The translations under genes and the position numbers were made by a program. The notes beneath the pieces are model-generated. The model was given only the letters and a program-made list of their open reading frames with translations. It was not told the origin of the DNA and made no database searches. Source: Neurospora tetraspora (lineage: Eukaryota > Ascomycota > Sordariomycetes > Sordariales > Sordariaceae). Taken from it: 64,000 nucleotides of DNA. How positions within the stretch are numbered: the stretch's first letter is position 1; the number at the start of each line of letters is the position of its first letter. Where the stretch lies: positions 4,216,001 through 4,280,000 of the forward strand of contig NW_026944384.1 in the NCBI RefSeq assembly GCF_033439725.1, given 5' to 3'. Below, piece by piece: positions 1 to 11,912 of the stretch.

Positions 1-2250
1 TTCTTATCAGCTATGCCACCTCTTCTATTTATTAAATTTAAAACCTATAAACTAACTATATCGTCTACACCCATAATATACTCTTTAACGAAGATTTAAT
101 TTATTTAATAAATCCTAATAATTTTAAAGAAGGATTAAAGCTAATTAGTAACGAAATTATTAATTTATTCAACCGAATTAATTAACTTCCTCAACTATCT
201 ATACAATATTTTAAACCCTTTAACGCAACCTAAAATATAAAAAATAATAGTCTTACTCCTCTCCTACTATTATTCTTCGATAACGAATTTGAAGAAAATA
301 ATAACGAAACTATTTTAAAATTAATAGAACCTACCGCTTAAAGCAAAATATCTATTAATTATATATTTAATTACCTTACTCTGATAAATATACTACTAAT
401 TACCCTTATTAGTAACCTTATAATAAATTTGCCTAAACCTATCTCCTTCTATAACGTTCGAATTATAGGAAGTTATATTTAACGCTAGGAGATTTATTTA
501 ATTAATTAAATAGCAGCAAAGCAAAATAATTATAAAGGTAAAAATTAACCGTTTAATTTTTAAAAGTAGTAAATTAAATTCTATTAAATATTAAAACCTC
601 CTTCTAATGCTATAAACTTACCGCAATTTGGAATATTACAATTTATATAATCTCTTTAAGCAAGTAAAGGAAGTATATCTCAATAGCTATAAAAGAATGA
701 AGTTATAAATTAAAATTAATAAAAACGTTCCCTATACTAAAAGTCTTCAAATCTTCAATTATATATAAATATACGTATATAAATTCAATAAATATAATCG
801 GTTATTAAAAATAAAGGCTCGCCTTGTAATTAAAGGAGACTAATAATATAATTATAATAAGGAAACGTATATTTCTACGTTAATTAATCGCTTATTTCAG
901 TTAATTATCGCTTATACCACCAAATTCGATCTCGAACTTATTGAATATAATATAATAAATGCCTTCGTTAACGCCTACTTCAATAAGGAAATATATATAT
1001 ATATACCTCCTAATTATGAAAAGTATAATATTATTTTTAAAATCCTTAAAGGCTTCTATAATTTCCGACGAACTCCTTTACTATAATAACGAAAATTTAA
1101 TAATACCTTCGAAAACTTAAGGTTTAAACCGTTATTCGAAGACCCGCATATCCTTAAACGTAATAAAATCCTAATTTTCTACTATATTAACGATATTATC
1201 TTCGCCTTCAATAAATTATAATATAATAAAGTTACCCGGGTTATAAAGAAGCTAGAGGAAAAATATAAATTTATTAATAGTAATAACTTTTAATAATTTC
1301 TAAGTATCGAGATTATTCGAAACCGAAAGGCAAATTATATTTAATTATCCTAATAGAAATATATTTATAAAATTACTAAATTAATTAAAAATCTCTATAC
1401 CTTCGCCTTTATCCTAATAAATAACGAAGAATTTATACTTTATAATAACGTAACTACCTTCGATAAAATTTAAGAATATTAAATCGTTATCGGTTCTATA
1501 ATATACGCTACTATAATTACCCGATTTAATATTACCTTCGCTACTAATAAACTAGCTCATTATAATTATAATCCTGATCTTTAATATCGTAAAGCTACTA
1601 ATAAAATTTTATACTACCTTTAATATTACCCTAATTTCTCCCTCTATTATAGCACGTTAACGAAATTCAAAATTGCTTTAAATATATTATACGCCGATAA
1701 CTCTCTAAATCGAAAAAATTCGTATAAGTTTATAATTAAACTCTTTAGTAATTTAATTTATTAGGGTATAACTAAGTAAAAGACGGTATTTACCTTAATA
1801 ATAGAAGTAGAATTACTATCGATCTTAAATATTATTAAGGAAACTATCACTATTATACATCTATATAAGGAAATTAATATTCCCTTCGATAAGGACGTAC
1901 CTATAATTAATTATAATAATATATAAACGATCCGTATATTAACTATTGACGTAGTAAAGTTAATAATTAAATTAAAGTAGGTCGATATCCATCGTTACTA
2001 ATTAAAGTAAAAGATTATAGAGGGAAAGATTAAAATAGAATATTTAAAGACGAGGAAGATGCTAGCTGATAGATTAATAAAGGTTTTAAGACAATTGGAT
2101 TACGAAAAATTCCGGGAATTAATAGGAATAACGAATACACTAATTCGTAAGGAGATAAAGATAAATAAGGAGATTCCGGACGATATTCTAGAGGATATTC
2201 ACAGTTTGGCTGGAGAAATTAACGTACTAGAAGAAAGATTCTATAAATAG
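1..2250 (+). mobile_element. Copia (Ty1/Copia) LTR-retroelement fossil, RIP-degraded, 5' end outside window
   Basis: This is a very AT-rich stretch in which CpA/TpG is scarce and TpA abundant, while CpG is partly retained. That is the signature of Neurospora-type RIP. Conceptual translation on the + strand still shows the order of a Copia polyprotein. A reverse-transcriptase region spans roughly 700-1250, with the conserved KARLV and AFxNA stretches and a YxxDI catalytic-type box. An RNase H region and polyprotein C-terminus follow at roughly 1530-2150, with a residual VDI-H motif and an ADxLxKxL tail. The element is badly broken by many changes and is inactive. RIP makes substitution dating unreliable, but the damage implies more than a very recent insertion. 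The remnant enters from the left edge, so the 5' LTR, gag and protease/integrase are not seen. Confidence 0.9.
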
Positions 2251-2450
2251 TTTCACTTTTGTCCTATTTAGAAGGTTACAAGTGAGAGGGTATATCAAAT
2301 TCAAGGGTGGTTTTAGCTATACTATATAGAGGCTAGCGCTCCAGCTACCTAATATTACCTGATTTCTAGGCATATCTGGGTTACCCCAGCACCCCCCATA
2401 CCTTCTGGGCGAGTCAGTCACACACACTCTTCAATCAATCAATTCTGCAC
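2251..2450 (+). repeat. Probable 3' terminal (LTR) remnant of the Copia fossil
   Basis: Directly after the polyprotein remnant is a purine run (near 2280-2290), as expected of a polypurine tract. It is followed by about 160 bp of non-coding sequence of intermediate base composition, before ordinary GC-richer DNA begins. The position fits a 3' LTR, but no second LTR copy is in the window to confirm the ends, so the boundaries are approximate. Confidence 0.35.
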
Positions 2451-4534
2451 TGTCACATCTGACAGAAGCTGACATTGAAGATAGGTACCTTATGTAACCT
2501 CAAGTGCCTCCTGTACTGTGTGAGGTGAAGCCAACAAGGCCAACATAAAATCATGCGAAACCACGAAGAGGTCAAAACACACAATGGCACCTCAAGTTCG
2601 TTTTCATTGCCTACAATTGGACCGACCTTCACATCCCATCCCTGAGTTCCCTTCCTCGGCATGGGCACCTCCTTTTTGCTTTCAAGAGCCTCGCTACCGT
2701 GTTTTCGCTCGGCAAACTTGGAAGTCCTGCTTCCTCTAATCTTTGCATCTGCAAAGACAGTGTACGACGGACACCACAGTGGCCTCATGATATGTACTCC
2801 CGGAAATTAAACATCACTCTTTACAGACAAACATGCAGAAGCAGTAGCAGCAGCAGCTACGACAAAGCATGGGGTATGCAATAGCCTACGGCGTGTACAG
2901 ACGTATACGGTAGGTAGGTAGGGATCGGATCTTGCCTGCTTTGACCTGCTTGCCTGCTTTGCGAGCTTGCGAGCCTCAAAGGCTACGTACATACCGCTGT
3001 ACATACCATGCCTACGAGACTTGGCACACAGTGCTGTAGGTACAGTACAACTTCAAAGCTTGAAGGTGTTACCCAACATCGGCATGTCTCGAAGAAAGTT
3101 CCGAAGTGGTTATGTCGCACGACATGAGGACTCGACAACTGGAGAAAATGAGACCGGCTGAGAATGCTTGCTGTGTCATGAGAGTCCGGGATCGTGCTTG
3201 TTAGTGTATTGCATAGTTGTAATTATGCAATGTTCACAAGTATTTTCTTGTTAGCTTACCTTGAGCCTAAACACAGCTACGACCGACTCACATATCTGGG
3301 TAGCCATATCAAGACTCGAGATAGGCCGCCTCTTTATTACACTTTTACTGACATGTCTCTCACCATGTAGCATCAGGTTGAGATATGATTGCAAAGAGAA
3401 AATTCATAAACAAAGAAGAACACTTCTCAATCTTTGAGTGGTTGTGTCCAGCACCCAACCTCTCTCTCTACTATCCCGGTGCGTTGTTGATGTTTGCTAA
3501 CTCTATGCATACATATCTACCTTAATCTCTCCCTGTCCATCAGCGGCACAGCAATGTGGAGATCAAATGCCTTTCCATACGAGAAGACAAAGCAGAACAG
3601 GCAAGATATACGACAGGTACTTATTCACCTCGCACAGTTTACCCTGGCTGTCGAGGTATGTAGGTGAGTGATTTGTGCTACACTCCGTTGATGTTCTTAC
3701 CCAAGGTATGCTTCCGGCAGGAAGAGACATGTTGGAAGCAAGGCGAACGAAGGACGAGAATGAGAATGAGAATGAGGCGTAGACACATGGTAAGGTTTTC
3801 TGATTAGTAACTGAAGATACCTTCCTCTGGTACCTATCTGAACCGACGAAAGTCAAGTCCAGGACGAGACTTTTCACACTCGGAAATCGTCTGATGACAG
3901 CAAAGAAGCAACTTGCTTTCATAGTTTCAGAGTCTTAGAAGCAATGATATTGTGAAGAACACCAGAATTGATAGACAACAGAAAGTCTAGATGGCTCACG
4001 AGCTCTTCGAGACAATGAATATCACATGCTCCCCCGGAGCACATGGCATCCTACTGTCTTGGCTCAAAGAGGGAAAGAAGTCCACGGCACAGAATGCCCA
4101 CTTGATCGCTGTTGGCCCACTTGATGCGTATGTATGCTAAGCGCGCCAAAACAATACCGGTCAACACTAGCGAAATCCATTACGTTATCACCCGCGGCAT
4201 TACCTACCTCGAGCCGCCTACCTACCGGGTCACGGCCCTTTCATCCGTTCTCAGAAGACATTATCTCAGTTCAGCAAAGTCTCCTGAAACTGCATGACCC
4301 CCATTCTGCATAAATACTAACAGTGGCCCTCTATAACTGCATCATCCCACCCAGGCGTGGTCACAAACCCCTGGTTCCTACCAAAAGCTAGCTCCTTTCT
4401 CTGCATATATGTCTCCAAGTGCATGAGATCCGTTCGGTCCCCCATACCTAGTGTCTGAATTACATGCAGAATCAGGGGTAATGCTGTTTACGAATCCCTC
4501 GCACTTAACACCCGGCACTTTGGTGTGATGTTGA
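2451..4534. other. Gene-free intergenic DNA
   Basis: There is no supportable coding region here. Open frames are short, mostly lack ATG starts and match no family I recognise. The stretch contains GGTAGG/TACGTA-rich low-complexity sequence around 2890-3030. RIP-type composition stops at about 2.3 kb and does not spread into this segment. Confidence 0.7.
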
Positions 4535-4910
4535 CGAGCCGATTAGAGCGACTGTGTAATCGAATAGCGCGACTGTGTGGGGCCATACAAATTTGAAGGC
4601 TGCGGCACGGGCCTCAGCTCCAAAGCTGGCATCAATCTGCGCGACCAAAGTCATGACAACCATCACCGGAAGTCTTCATTCCAAACGACAACAACGAAAA
4701 CTCAAACCACATCTTTTCGAGCGCCGAATTCACATTCACACGCGGGGGCCTCTCACCAGCCCCCTGCACCCCCGGAATTAACCCTAACTAACCCTAACAC
4801 TTAACCCTAACCGCTAACCCTAACACTAACCTTAGGGTCTTTAGGTACGACTTACACCTTGTCTCCACACAGTCGCGCTAGGCAGTTACACAGTCGCTCT
4901 AATCACCTCG
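4535..4910. mobile_element. 376-bp terminal-inverted-repeat (MITE-like) element carrying telomere-like repeats
   Basis: The two ends are 46-bp inverted repeats, 4535-4580 and 4865-4910, matching at about 40 of 46 positions. The mismatches fall in two small blocks. Each arm contains GCGACTGTGT twice. The element is flanked by a perfect 8-bp direct repeat GATGTTGA (4527-4534 and 4911-4918), a target-site duplication. The interior has no coding capacity but holds a degenerate telomere-type array (AACCCTAAC units) at 4778-4837. An 8-bp duplication is typical of hAT elements and within reach of Mutator-like elements; the CGAG terminus is not diagnostic. It is best read as a non-autonomous DNA transposon. 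No transposase is in the window. Confidence 0.8.
4778..4837. repeat. Interstitial telomere-like repeats (AACCCTAAC units)
   Basis: About four AACCCTAA cores, separated by 1-4 nt, end in an oppositely oriented TTAGGG. TTAGGG is the telomere unit of filamentous ascomycetes. The array lies wholly inside the inverted-repeat element, so it is cargo of that element rather than a chromosome end. Confidence 0.85.
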
Positions 4911-7900
4911 GATGTTGAGGCTCGCTCGCTCGGACTCGGTAGTGCTACGTTGTTGGGTAGGTTAGGAAAACCTTGGCTAAGACTGTTAGTGCACAGTGCG
5001 GTGCGGTATTTCTCTTCCAACATGAAAACATCCCGAACAGATATGTAGTGTCATACAGGATGCGGCCCTTCAAGTCTGAGGAAGTCCTAGCGGAGATTGC
5101 GAGGGAGCGAGTTCTCCGGCTGGTTTTTTGTTTTTTTGGGACTTCTCGTTGTTGTGCAACGAGGAAATCTGTTTGAATCTCTCAGCCTACTAGTAGGTAT
5201 GGGGTCACAGAGGAACAAAAGGTGGTAACTCAACGATAAAGAACACAAGATGGTACCTTGCATCATTAGAGGTACCGGACTGACTGGAATCCTTTCGGAT
5301 GGATACATACGTACATGGCCGTCTGGTATACAAGTCCAGTACGAACTCATTGCCGTGGAAAGCTCGGATACGCAAACAAGCTTCTCCGCCATTTCTCTAC
5401 CCCATTGTAACCTCTGATAGAGTCCAAGCTTTGAAGATCAAAGATCAACCGACGGGACCCCCAAGACTCCGCCCGGCAGATGAGATAGGTATTGCCCTAC
5501 GACTGGAACTCCGCCAACGAACGAACTAGTGACAATATTGTAACTACACTAGCGCCTGGAAACTGGAACCCGGTTCCGGCGGCGGCGCCCGCCGTTGATC
5601 GATCGGACGAACATCTTGCGCTGATGGACTCAGTCCCTGAGTTCCCTGCCAGCTTGCCAGGAAAACAAGTCTTGAATAATTTCCGGGAAAGGCCCATCAT
5701 CGGCTAACTGCGTGCTGCGTAGCTTTCCGATGGGGATCAATATCATGCAGTTGTTGTTGTGTGCAACGATCAAAATCTCAATCCGCCGAAGGAAAAGGCT
5801 GGTAGCCTGGTATGTAGTGATATGAGAAAAAGATGGAAGGATGATGGATGGCGCTTATACTCCCGCCTTCCTTAACCAAAACCTACCGCATCTCGGTACT
5901 GTTGTGACGGACGCTGGCTTACGGCGGCGCTCCAGAGAGGGATTGGAGAGTGAGGTGCCGCGCGAATCAGACAGAGGTATTAGCAACAGCAACAGCAACA
6001 ACCGCGTGTGGTGCAAGATGCCTCGAATTTGAATGGAAGTTTTCGAGGTTCTCGTGTGGCTTTACCCCCTCCCCGCGCCTGCGCTAGTCTAGTGATGCCA
6101 AGGTTCAAGAAGAGCAGGCGGCGGCGGCTTTGGGGATGCGCCAACCGGAGAATTGAGCAGCAAAACCCGACCATGGTACGGCAAGCCACGGCGCAAGAAG
6201 AAAACCGCGAAAAAGGGGGGCAGATCTCCGTACTGTAGTGTGGTTGCGTAGCTAGGCAACCAGATTGGTAGGGGACGATCCCTGGTAAAATGGCCAGCCA
6301 CAATGCTTCCCTTGCTTTTTTCGGAGGGATGGAAAAGAAGGAGAAGAAGCAGCAACGAACACAACGGCTAGCTGGTCGCTGGTAGGCAGGCTGTCGGGCT
6401 CAGACTTCCGTCATATGTGGTCGTCGGTGGATGATGGACTTTGGATGTTTGTTTGTTGTCTGAGCCGACCACATGTAAAGCATGTTTGAGCTATTGCCTT
6501 ATGGTGTCTTTGGGTTCAGTTTTTGAGGCTTGGATGTCTCGGAAACATTTCTGTTCCAGGTTGTTGCGGATGAGATGGAACACAGTTTTTGCCGCCTTTC
6601 TTTCACTCCCCTGGGTTGATCCACCAAGAACCGGCGAACCGCAACGACGGATATCAACGGGCGGCCTTGAGCGTCTGATCGGGTTTACATGGCCGACTTG
6701 CCAAAAGTTATCCCCATAGCTTTGAAAAGGGCCAGATGGGTCTGGTGTTCACTTAAACAGGACGATATGATCACCAAGGATACACGAATTGGTGACGACT
6801 TGGTGGGCTACGTAGCCGTGACGAAGAGCGACCTTCCAGACCGAGTACTCTGGGGATCATGGAACCGACTGCGGGAGTGAGGCACATGTTCTCGCTGGCT
6901 TCGATCTCTGCCACGAGCATCGTGTTGTGTGGTGTTCGGTGGAGTGATGTCTACGGGTCCCAGCTTCTGTGTGCCAGCACGGGTGACGGCAGTCATTGCC
7001 CCCTGCCTGCTTGTTGAGCCTGTCGTCCGCTTGTCCGTCCTCAGCCTGTGAATGTTGTGCACGCACAAGGCAAGGCAACGCAATGTGTGTCTGTGTTGTG
7101 TGTCCAGGCTCTCCGCCTTCCACAGATCCCAGGAGATTGGGATGCTAGTGAGGACGTCCAATGCCGAGCCCGTCGCATCGTGACCCGCACACCGTTCGAG
7201 GCAGCGGCTAAGACAGGGGGACAGGCCTCGGGGAGGACAGGGCATCTGCGTATTCCGTCCATTCGTACAGCGTACCACGGCAATATTATGGTTAGCCTCG
7301 GAGGTATGTAATGGCAACAGACGCGGGGCATGGGAGACCACTAACCGCTAAAACTCATCTGTAAGAGATTTACCAAAGGCGCTAGCTAGGAAGATGAGGG
7401 AATCCCATTGGACTGGTTCCTCATATGCAGCTAATCCCGCCGTGCATATGCTTCTTTCTCACCAAAACTGCCAGGTTCAGTACATCTCTTATCTGGAAAA
7501 AGCGGTATCGTACAACCCAGACGCGAGACGTCCCGCCTTATCCCGCTGGTATACATAGTATACTAGTAGTTGCACGCTGACACTGGTGGTGACAGCGGGA
7601 ACACCTCCGCTGCCGGGAGGGGGATCTGATGATCTGAGAGGCAGATGGGTGCCGGGCCGGGAGGTGAATTTACTGGCGTAGAGAGCAAGTCTTGCCGAGA
7701 TATTGGCCATTTATGTCCAAGGGGCGGCTTGAGATGCAAGGCATTCTCGTCCAGCATCATGATTGTTGAACTCAAACACAGACACTCCACCTGTCGGCCG
7801 TCCGTCCTGGTATGCGTTGTTGTGGCATGGTTTTCTGGAAAGATGTGTCTTGGTGGCGCAGTCCTGTTGACGTCGAGATAGGTACCTCTGTAAAGAATGG

Positions 7901-10900
7901 TTATCGCGCGATCCTGAAATCTCGCTGCTGCAATAAAGATGTCGGGGAGAAACGATGGAATGGAAAAAGAGGCGGATACCTCCAGCATCCCAGGGCCTTG
8001 CAGAGGCAGGCGTCCTGGATGTCACTTTCAGTGTAATGGCAAGTGCTGGCCTCTTTGTGCGCGTGTCTGAAGAACCGCCGAGGAAGGAGGGAAGCTGACG
8101 TTGACCTCGATGGAATGAATGATGGGAGGAACTTTTGGCCTTGCAGCTCGGGAAATGAACACCTGCAGCAACAACCTTTGGCAATGTACTTCCACAGATA
8201 TCGATGTTGATCCATGCATGACATGGTGAGTTCTTAACAAATGCAGTCTCCCGGTACCTATCACCTGCCCGCTAAGAGTGCGCTGAGCGAGGAAGGTGAC
8301 TCGGTGAGAGCTTCACGAGGTTCTCCTTCCCTTTTGGAGGGATCTTTGGACTGTGCCAAGTGGTTGAACGGAATGGAACTGGAAGGGTCGGACTCGAGAC
8401 ACTTTAAGCAGTGGACCTGTTAACAGCACGCTAACAAACCCCGTCCCATGCTACAGCTAATCGAGCTAGTGTGCCTTGCGTCGGCGGTATACACTAGCAA
8501 GGGAGCTGTTAGCGCGTTTACTGTGTAGTGTGAGCCCCGCCAAAGCTTCCACTTCCCCTCTTGTTCGGGTAACAGCCGGGGACACTTTTCTTTCCTCTCG
8601 GCAACCTTTTCGAAAAACAACTTTTCATGGATGGATTCCAACCGAGCCAACCTCTCGTTGCAATGACCCAGCAGCAGGCTTCCATAAAATGACCACCTCC
8701 AGACGGCAGGCTGCCACACCGGCCGTCCTCAGCACTGTGCTTGCTGCACCATTATCGGCATCACCAGCGTCATGATCATCGTATTTCGGGACAAGATGGC
8801 AGCGAGCCGATCAGCCATCATCGGCTGGGCCAGGCTGGACCAGCAACAGAGAGAGTCGTCGGATGTCGACTGTGCTGCGGCATGATCTTGTCTCATCTCG
8901 CTAGTGACAGCACGGCATCAGAGACATGCCGACCAGGGAAAGAACAGAAAAAAATGGAAGAAAAGACGCCACCGGCTATTCCAGTCAGAGACAAGACATA
9001 CAGCATACAGCAATGCTCGTCTAACGGGGAGAGCTTTGGGCTTGGCGGAATCCATCATCGTACGGAGCTTTCCGCCTGGACGGGGCATCCATTGACCCCA
9101 TTGGCACTATAATCGCCGGTCAGATTAGTGTCAGCTCGTCAAGGAAACCAAATCCCGTTTCGGCTCCGCTCTGCTTTGCGTGTGGACAGTCGCGAGTCGG
9201 GTATAATGCGGCGGCACGGATCAAGAGGAAACGGTTCATCAGAAACCACAGTGGTGGGTGGGACTACTTTGCAAGTACCGGACGGTAATGCTTGGGGATA
9301 CTTGGCCGTAACCACCAACGGTGCCCTTCTTCATCGGTAGAAACGGCTTCACCCCTACGCTAGAGGTATCCCCCCTCATCTCCCTCACATGTTCCTCCAT
9401 GGGTCTCTTTCCCACATCGGGGAAGCCAAAGCGAGCCAAAGGTATGCCCCCATCTCCCGATACCCCAGACATCATCCATCATTACCATGTCCCTTCCTCC
9501 CTTGCGCCTTGCCTATCCTATCCGTCCTTTGATTCACTATTCGCCGAGCCACGCTGCCGCTGCGTGGCGTGTTTGAGGCAGTAGGACGGTAATCTTTATG
9601 CTTCTTCAGGTTCCCGTGGCAAGGCATAACGAACACCATCTAACCCGTCTCGAAACAGTGCGGAACCACGATGCCGAGATCCAGACCAACACCATCGTCA
9701 AAAGCACACAATGGCTGCAAGTGCCGTCCTGTTGGAGCTGTGTGTGGGAGCCACTCCACCAGTCCACCAACTGCAGGGTGGCAGGCTGATGCGACGAGGA
9801 CCGGGGCAGACAGGCGGCCATTACCATGATCACTCGCTAGTTGGCTCCAGCTGCAGGCGTCTTTTGTTTTCCTACCCTACCTGCCCTCCCCGGTATCTTG
9901 TCTTCTGGTCCAGGGTATCATCCCCGGCGAGCACAGAGGGTGGATGGTAGAGGTACCTACGAGCCTGGTAGTGTACCGCACACACTGCTACACTGTACGG
10001 TACGCACGCAGGGCAGACCGGCCAGGCAGGTATCGATACAGAACTCATCAGGGTCGTTGCAAGGCCCGTTGCTCCCGCTCACACACACGACGTTCCTCAC
10101 CCACGCGGGCCACCTTCTTTCTACTCGAGACAAGATAGATCATCTTGAACAGATGAATCGGTCATCCCGCGATTGGTGTCACGGTACGGTATTTGCCAGT
10201 GGTTCCATCCAGCTCTCGCCCAGCCCAGCCCCGGCTGCAGTTCCAGTTCCAATTCCCCGTCACCTCACAAGCCAGAAAAAAAAGAGAAAAAAAAAGTCTT
10301 CTCACGGCTTTCCATTGTCCCGTCCTTGGCGGCTGGGCATTGGACTTGCATCTTACACAGTAGCGTGCCCCTGATCCTGGCTGCGTCCCCTGTTTGGACT
10401 GGCATGCCCGGTTCCAATTCCCGTCCCTTGTCGTCCCGGATCCCCCAAGCCAAAGCCTCCCACCATCCGTTAACGAACCTCAACCACTAAACAGCCCCTT
10501 ATCTTCCCGAACCCTCTTTTGCCTCGTGGTAGCCCGTCATGGCATCACATCTCCCTCCGCCGTGCGCGGACTCTTCGTACCCACTGCCGAGAACTCCAGT
10601 CCGTGCAACTCCCGTCGTCGGCCCCGACGCCCCTTACATGCTTGCCCCACGCCCCTCCTCTCTACAGACTACGGCATAATCCCATGCGGCTAGCAGTTCA
10701 ATGAGAAATAGGCAGATGGATTGCAAAGGCAGAGTCGCCAAAGTCGATGCCGGGAACTTGCTGGTTTCTCTTCCTTGTTCCCTTGGGTTGACAAAGTCCC
10801 AAGCCTTCGTTTCTGGTCATATCAGACCATTCTACGGACTCGCTCATTTCCCCTTGCCAGCTCCTTCTTGAGCTACTCAAGACCAAAAGATTGACTCCCG

Positions 10901-11912
10901 AATACCAACTGTACACTGACTAGTTTACGTGTCCTCTATATGCTTCCTATCTTCCGCATATTTTCTGCACGCAAAGAGGGACAAGACGCCACGCCGCTGC
11001 TGTGCCGGAACCCATCTGGCACGAGCTTCAAGTAGTCGTTCTCCGTCGAATAAGCTTCCACGTTGGGATACAGGACGAGAGAGGCCACAAAAACCGGCAC
11101 AACTCAGAGGCACGTGTGGACGTTTAAACACAGTAGAACTCGCCAACCAACCCCGGGACCAGATATATAGTAGGTCTTGCAGCGAGGCAGCAGACCACTC
11201 ACTGCGGCCCCCGTCGGTTGCCCCTTCCCGTTATGTACTCGGTTTCCTGGACACTGGTTCCACTACCCCAGCATACCCACGCAAAGCACTAGTAGTTTTA
11301 GCCCTGTCCTGTGGTCCTCTTCCTAGCCTGCCTTGTCTGTGGATCCCACGGCGGCTTGCTTCACCAAAGACGTCTAGGCTCTTGCCGGGAGATGCACGGG
11401 ACCCCCATACAAGATCCGAACCTTTTCCACTTACAGCCTTCTCAGACACAAGCGCTCTACCCGGCTTCTCATTCGGCTTCCCACTTCGATCTCCATCCTT
11501 CCTTCTCTCCTTCATTTCTAACATCAACTTCAGCAACACCTCTACCGAGGACCTTGTAACCGTTGGCACCTCGATCCAATCCTTCGCTAGTTCCGATCAT
11601 CACCCACGATCCCACGCGCTCACGTTTATGCTCATCCAGAGTTAAGCGCTCGACCAAGTGGCTCTCTCCATGTGCTCATATACAAGGGCTTTGTGAGTGA
11701 ACTGTGCCGCCTATGCACCTTTACTCGGCCAACATCTAGCTGCCAGCCGCCTTCTTCGACTCTTTGTGTGCTTCGGCAGACCGTTGGGCTTGCTACACAT
11801 TAGAAATCAAGACTCGCTGGTTCCCCCCGGCTACCTCTAACCGCCTGCTTCTTGAGGTGTGATATGACAACAAGGACACCGACCTATCAAAGCTGAACCA
11901 ACATTATTCTCG
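4911..11912. other. 7-kb gene-free region upstream of the transcription factor gene
   Basis: No ORF here resembles a known protein. The longer frames (around 6.8-7.3 kb, 9.8-10.4 kb and 10.9-11.6 kb) start at non-ATG codons, have no domain and no coherent splice structure. Sequence from roughly 10.3 to 11.9 kb is pyrimidine-rich on the + strand, as is common in long fungal promoters and 5' leaders. It probably includes the leader and control region of the downstream factor gene. A short CAACAG run lies near 5985-6002. Confidence 0.6.

Noticed and set aside
4778-4837. Reading the telomere-like repeats as a chromosome end or subtelomere
   Set aside because: The array is short, degenerate, changes orientation and is bounded by inverted repeats with a target-site duplication, with unique DNA on both sides.
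6808-7341. 177-codon minus-strand frame
   Set aside because: Overlapped by open frames in other phases, composition unlike the real genes nearby, and no domain.
10929-11645. 238-codon open frame upstream of the transcription factor
   Set aside because: It starts at GTG, is Ser/Pro/Arg-rich with no domain, and lies in CT-rich leader-like DNA.
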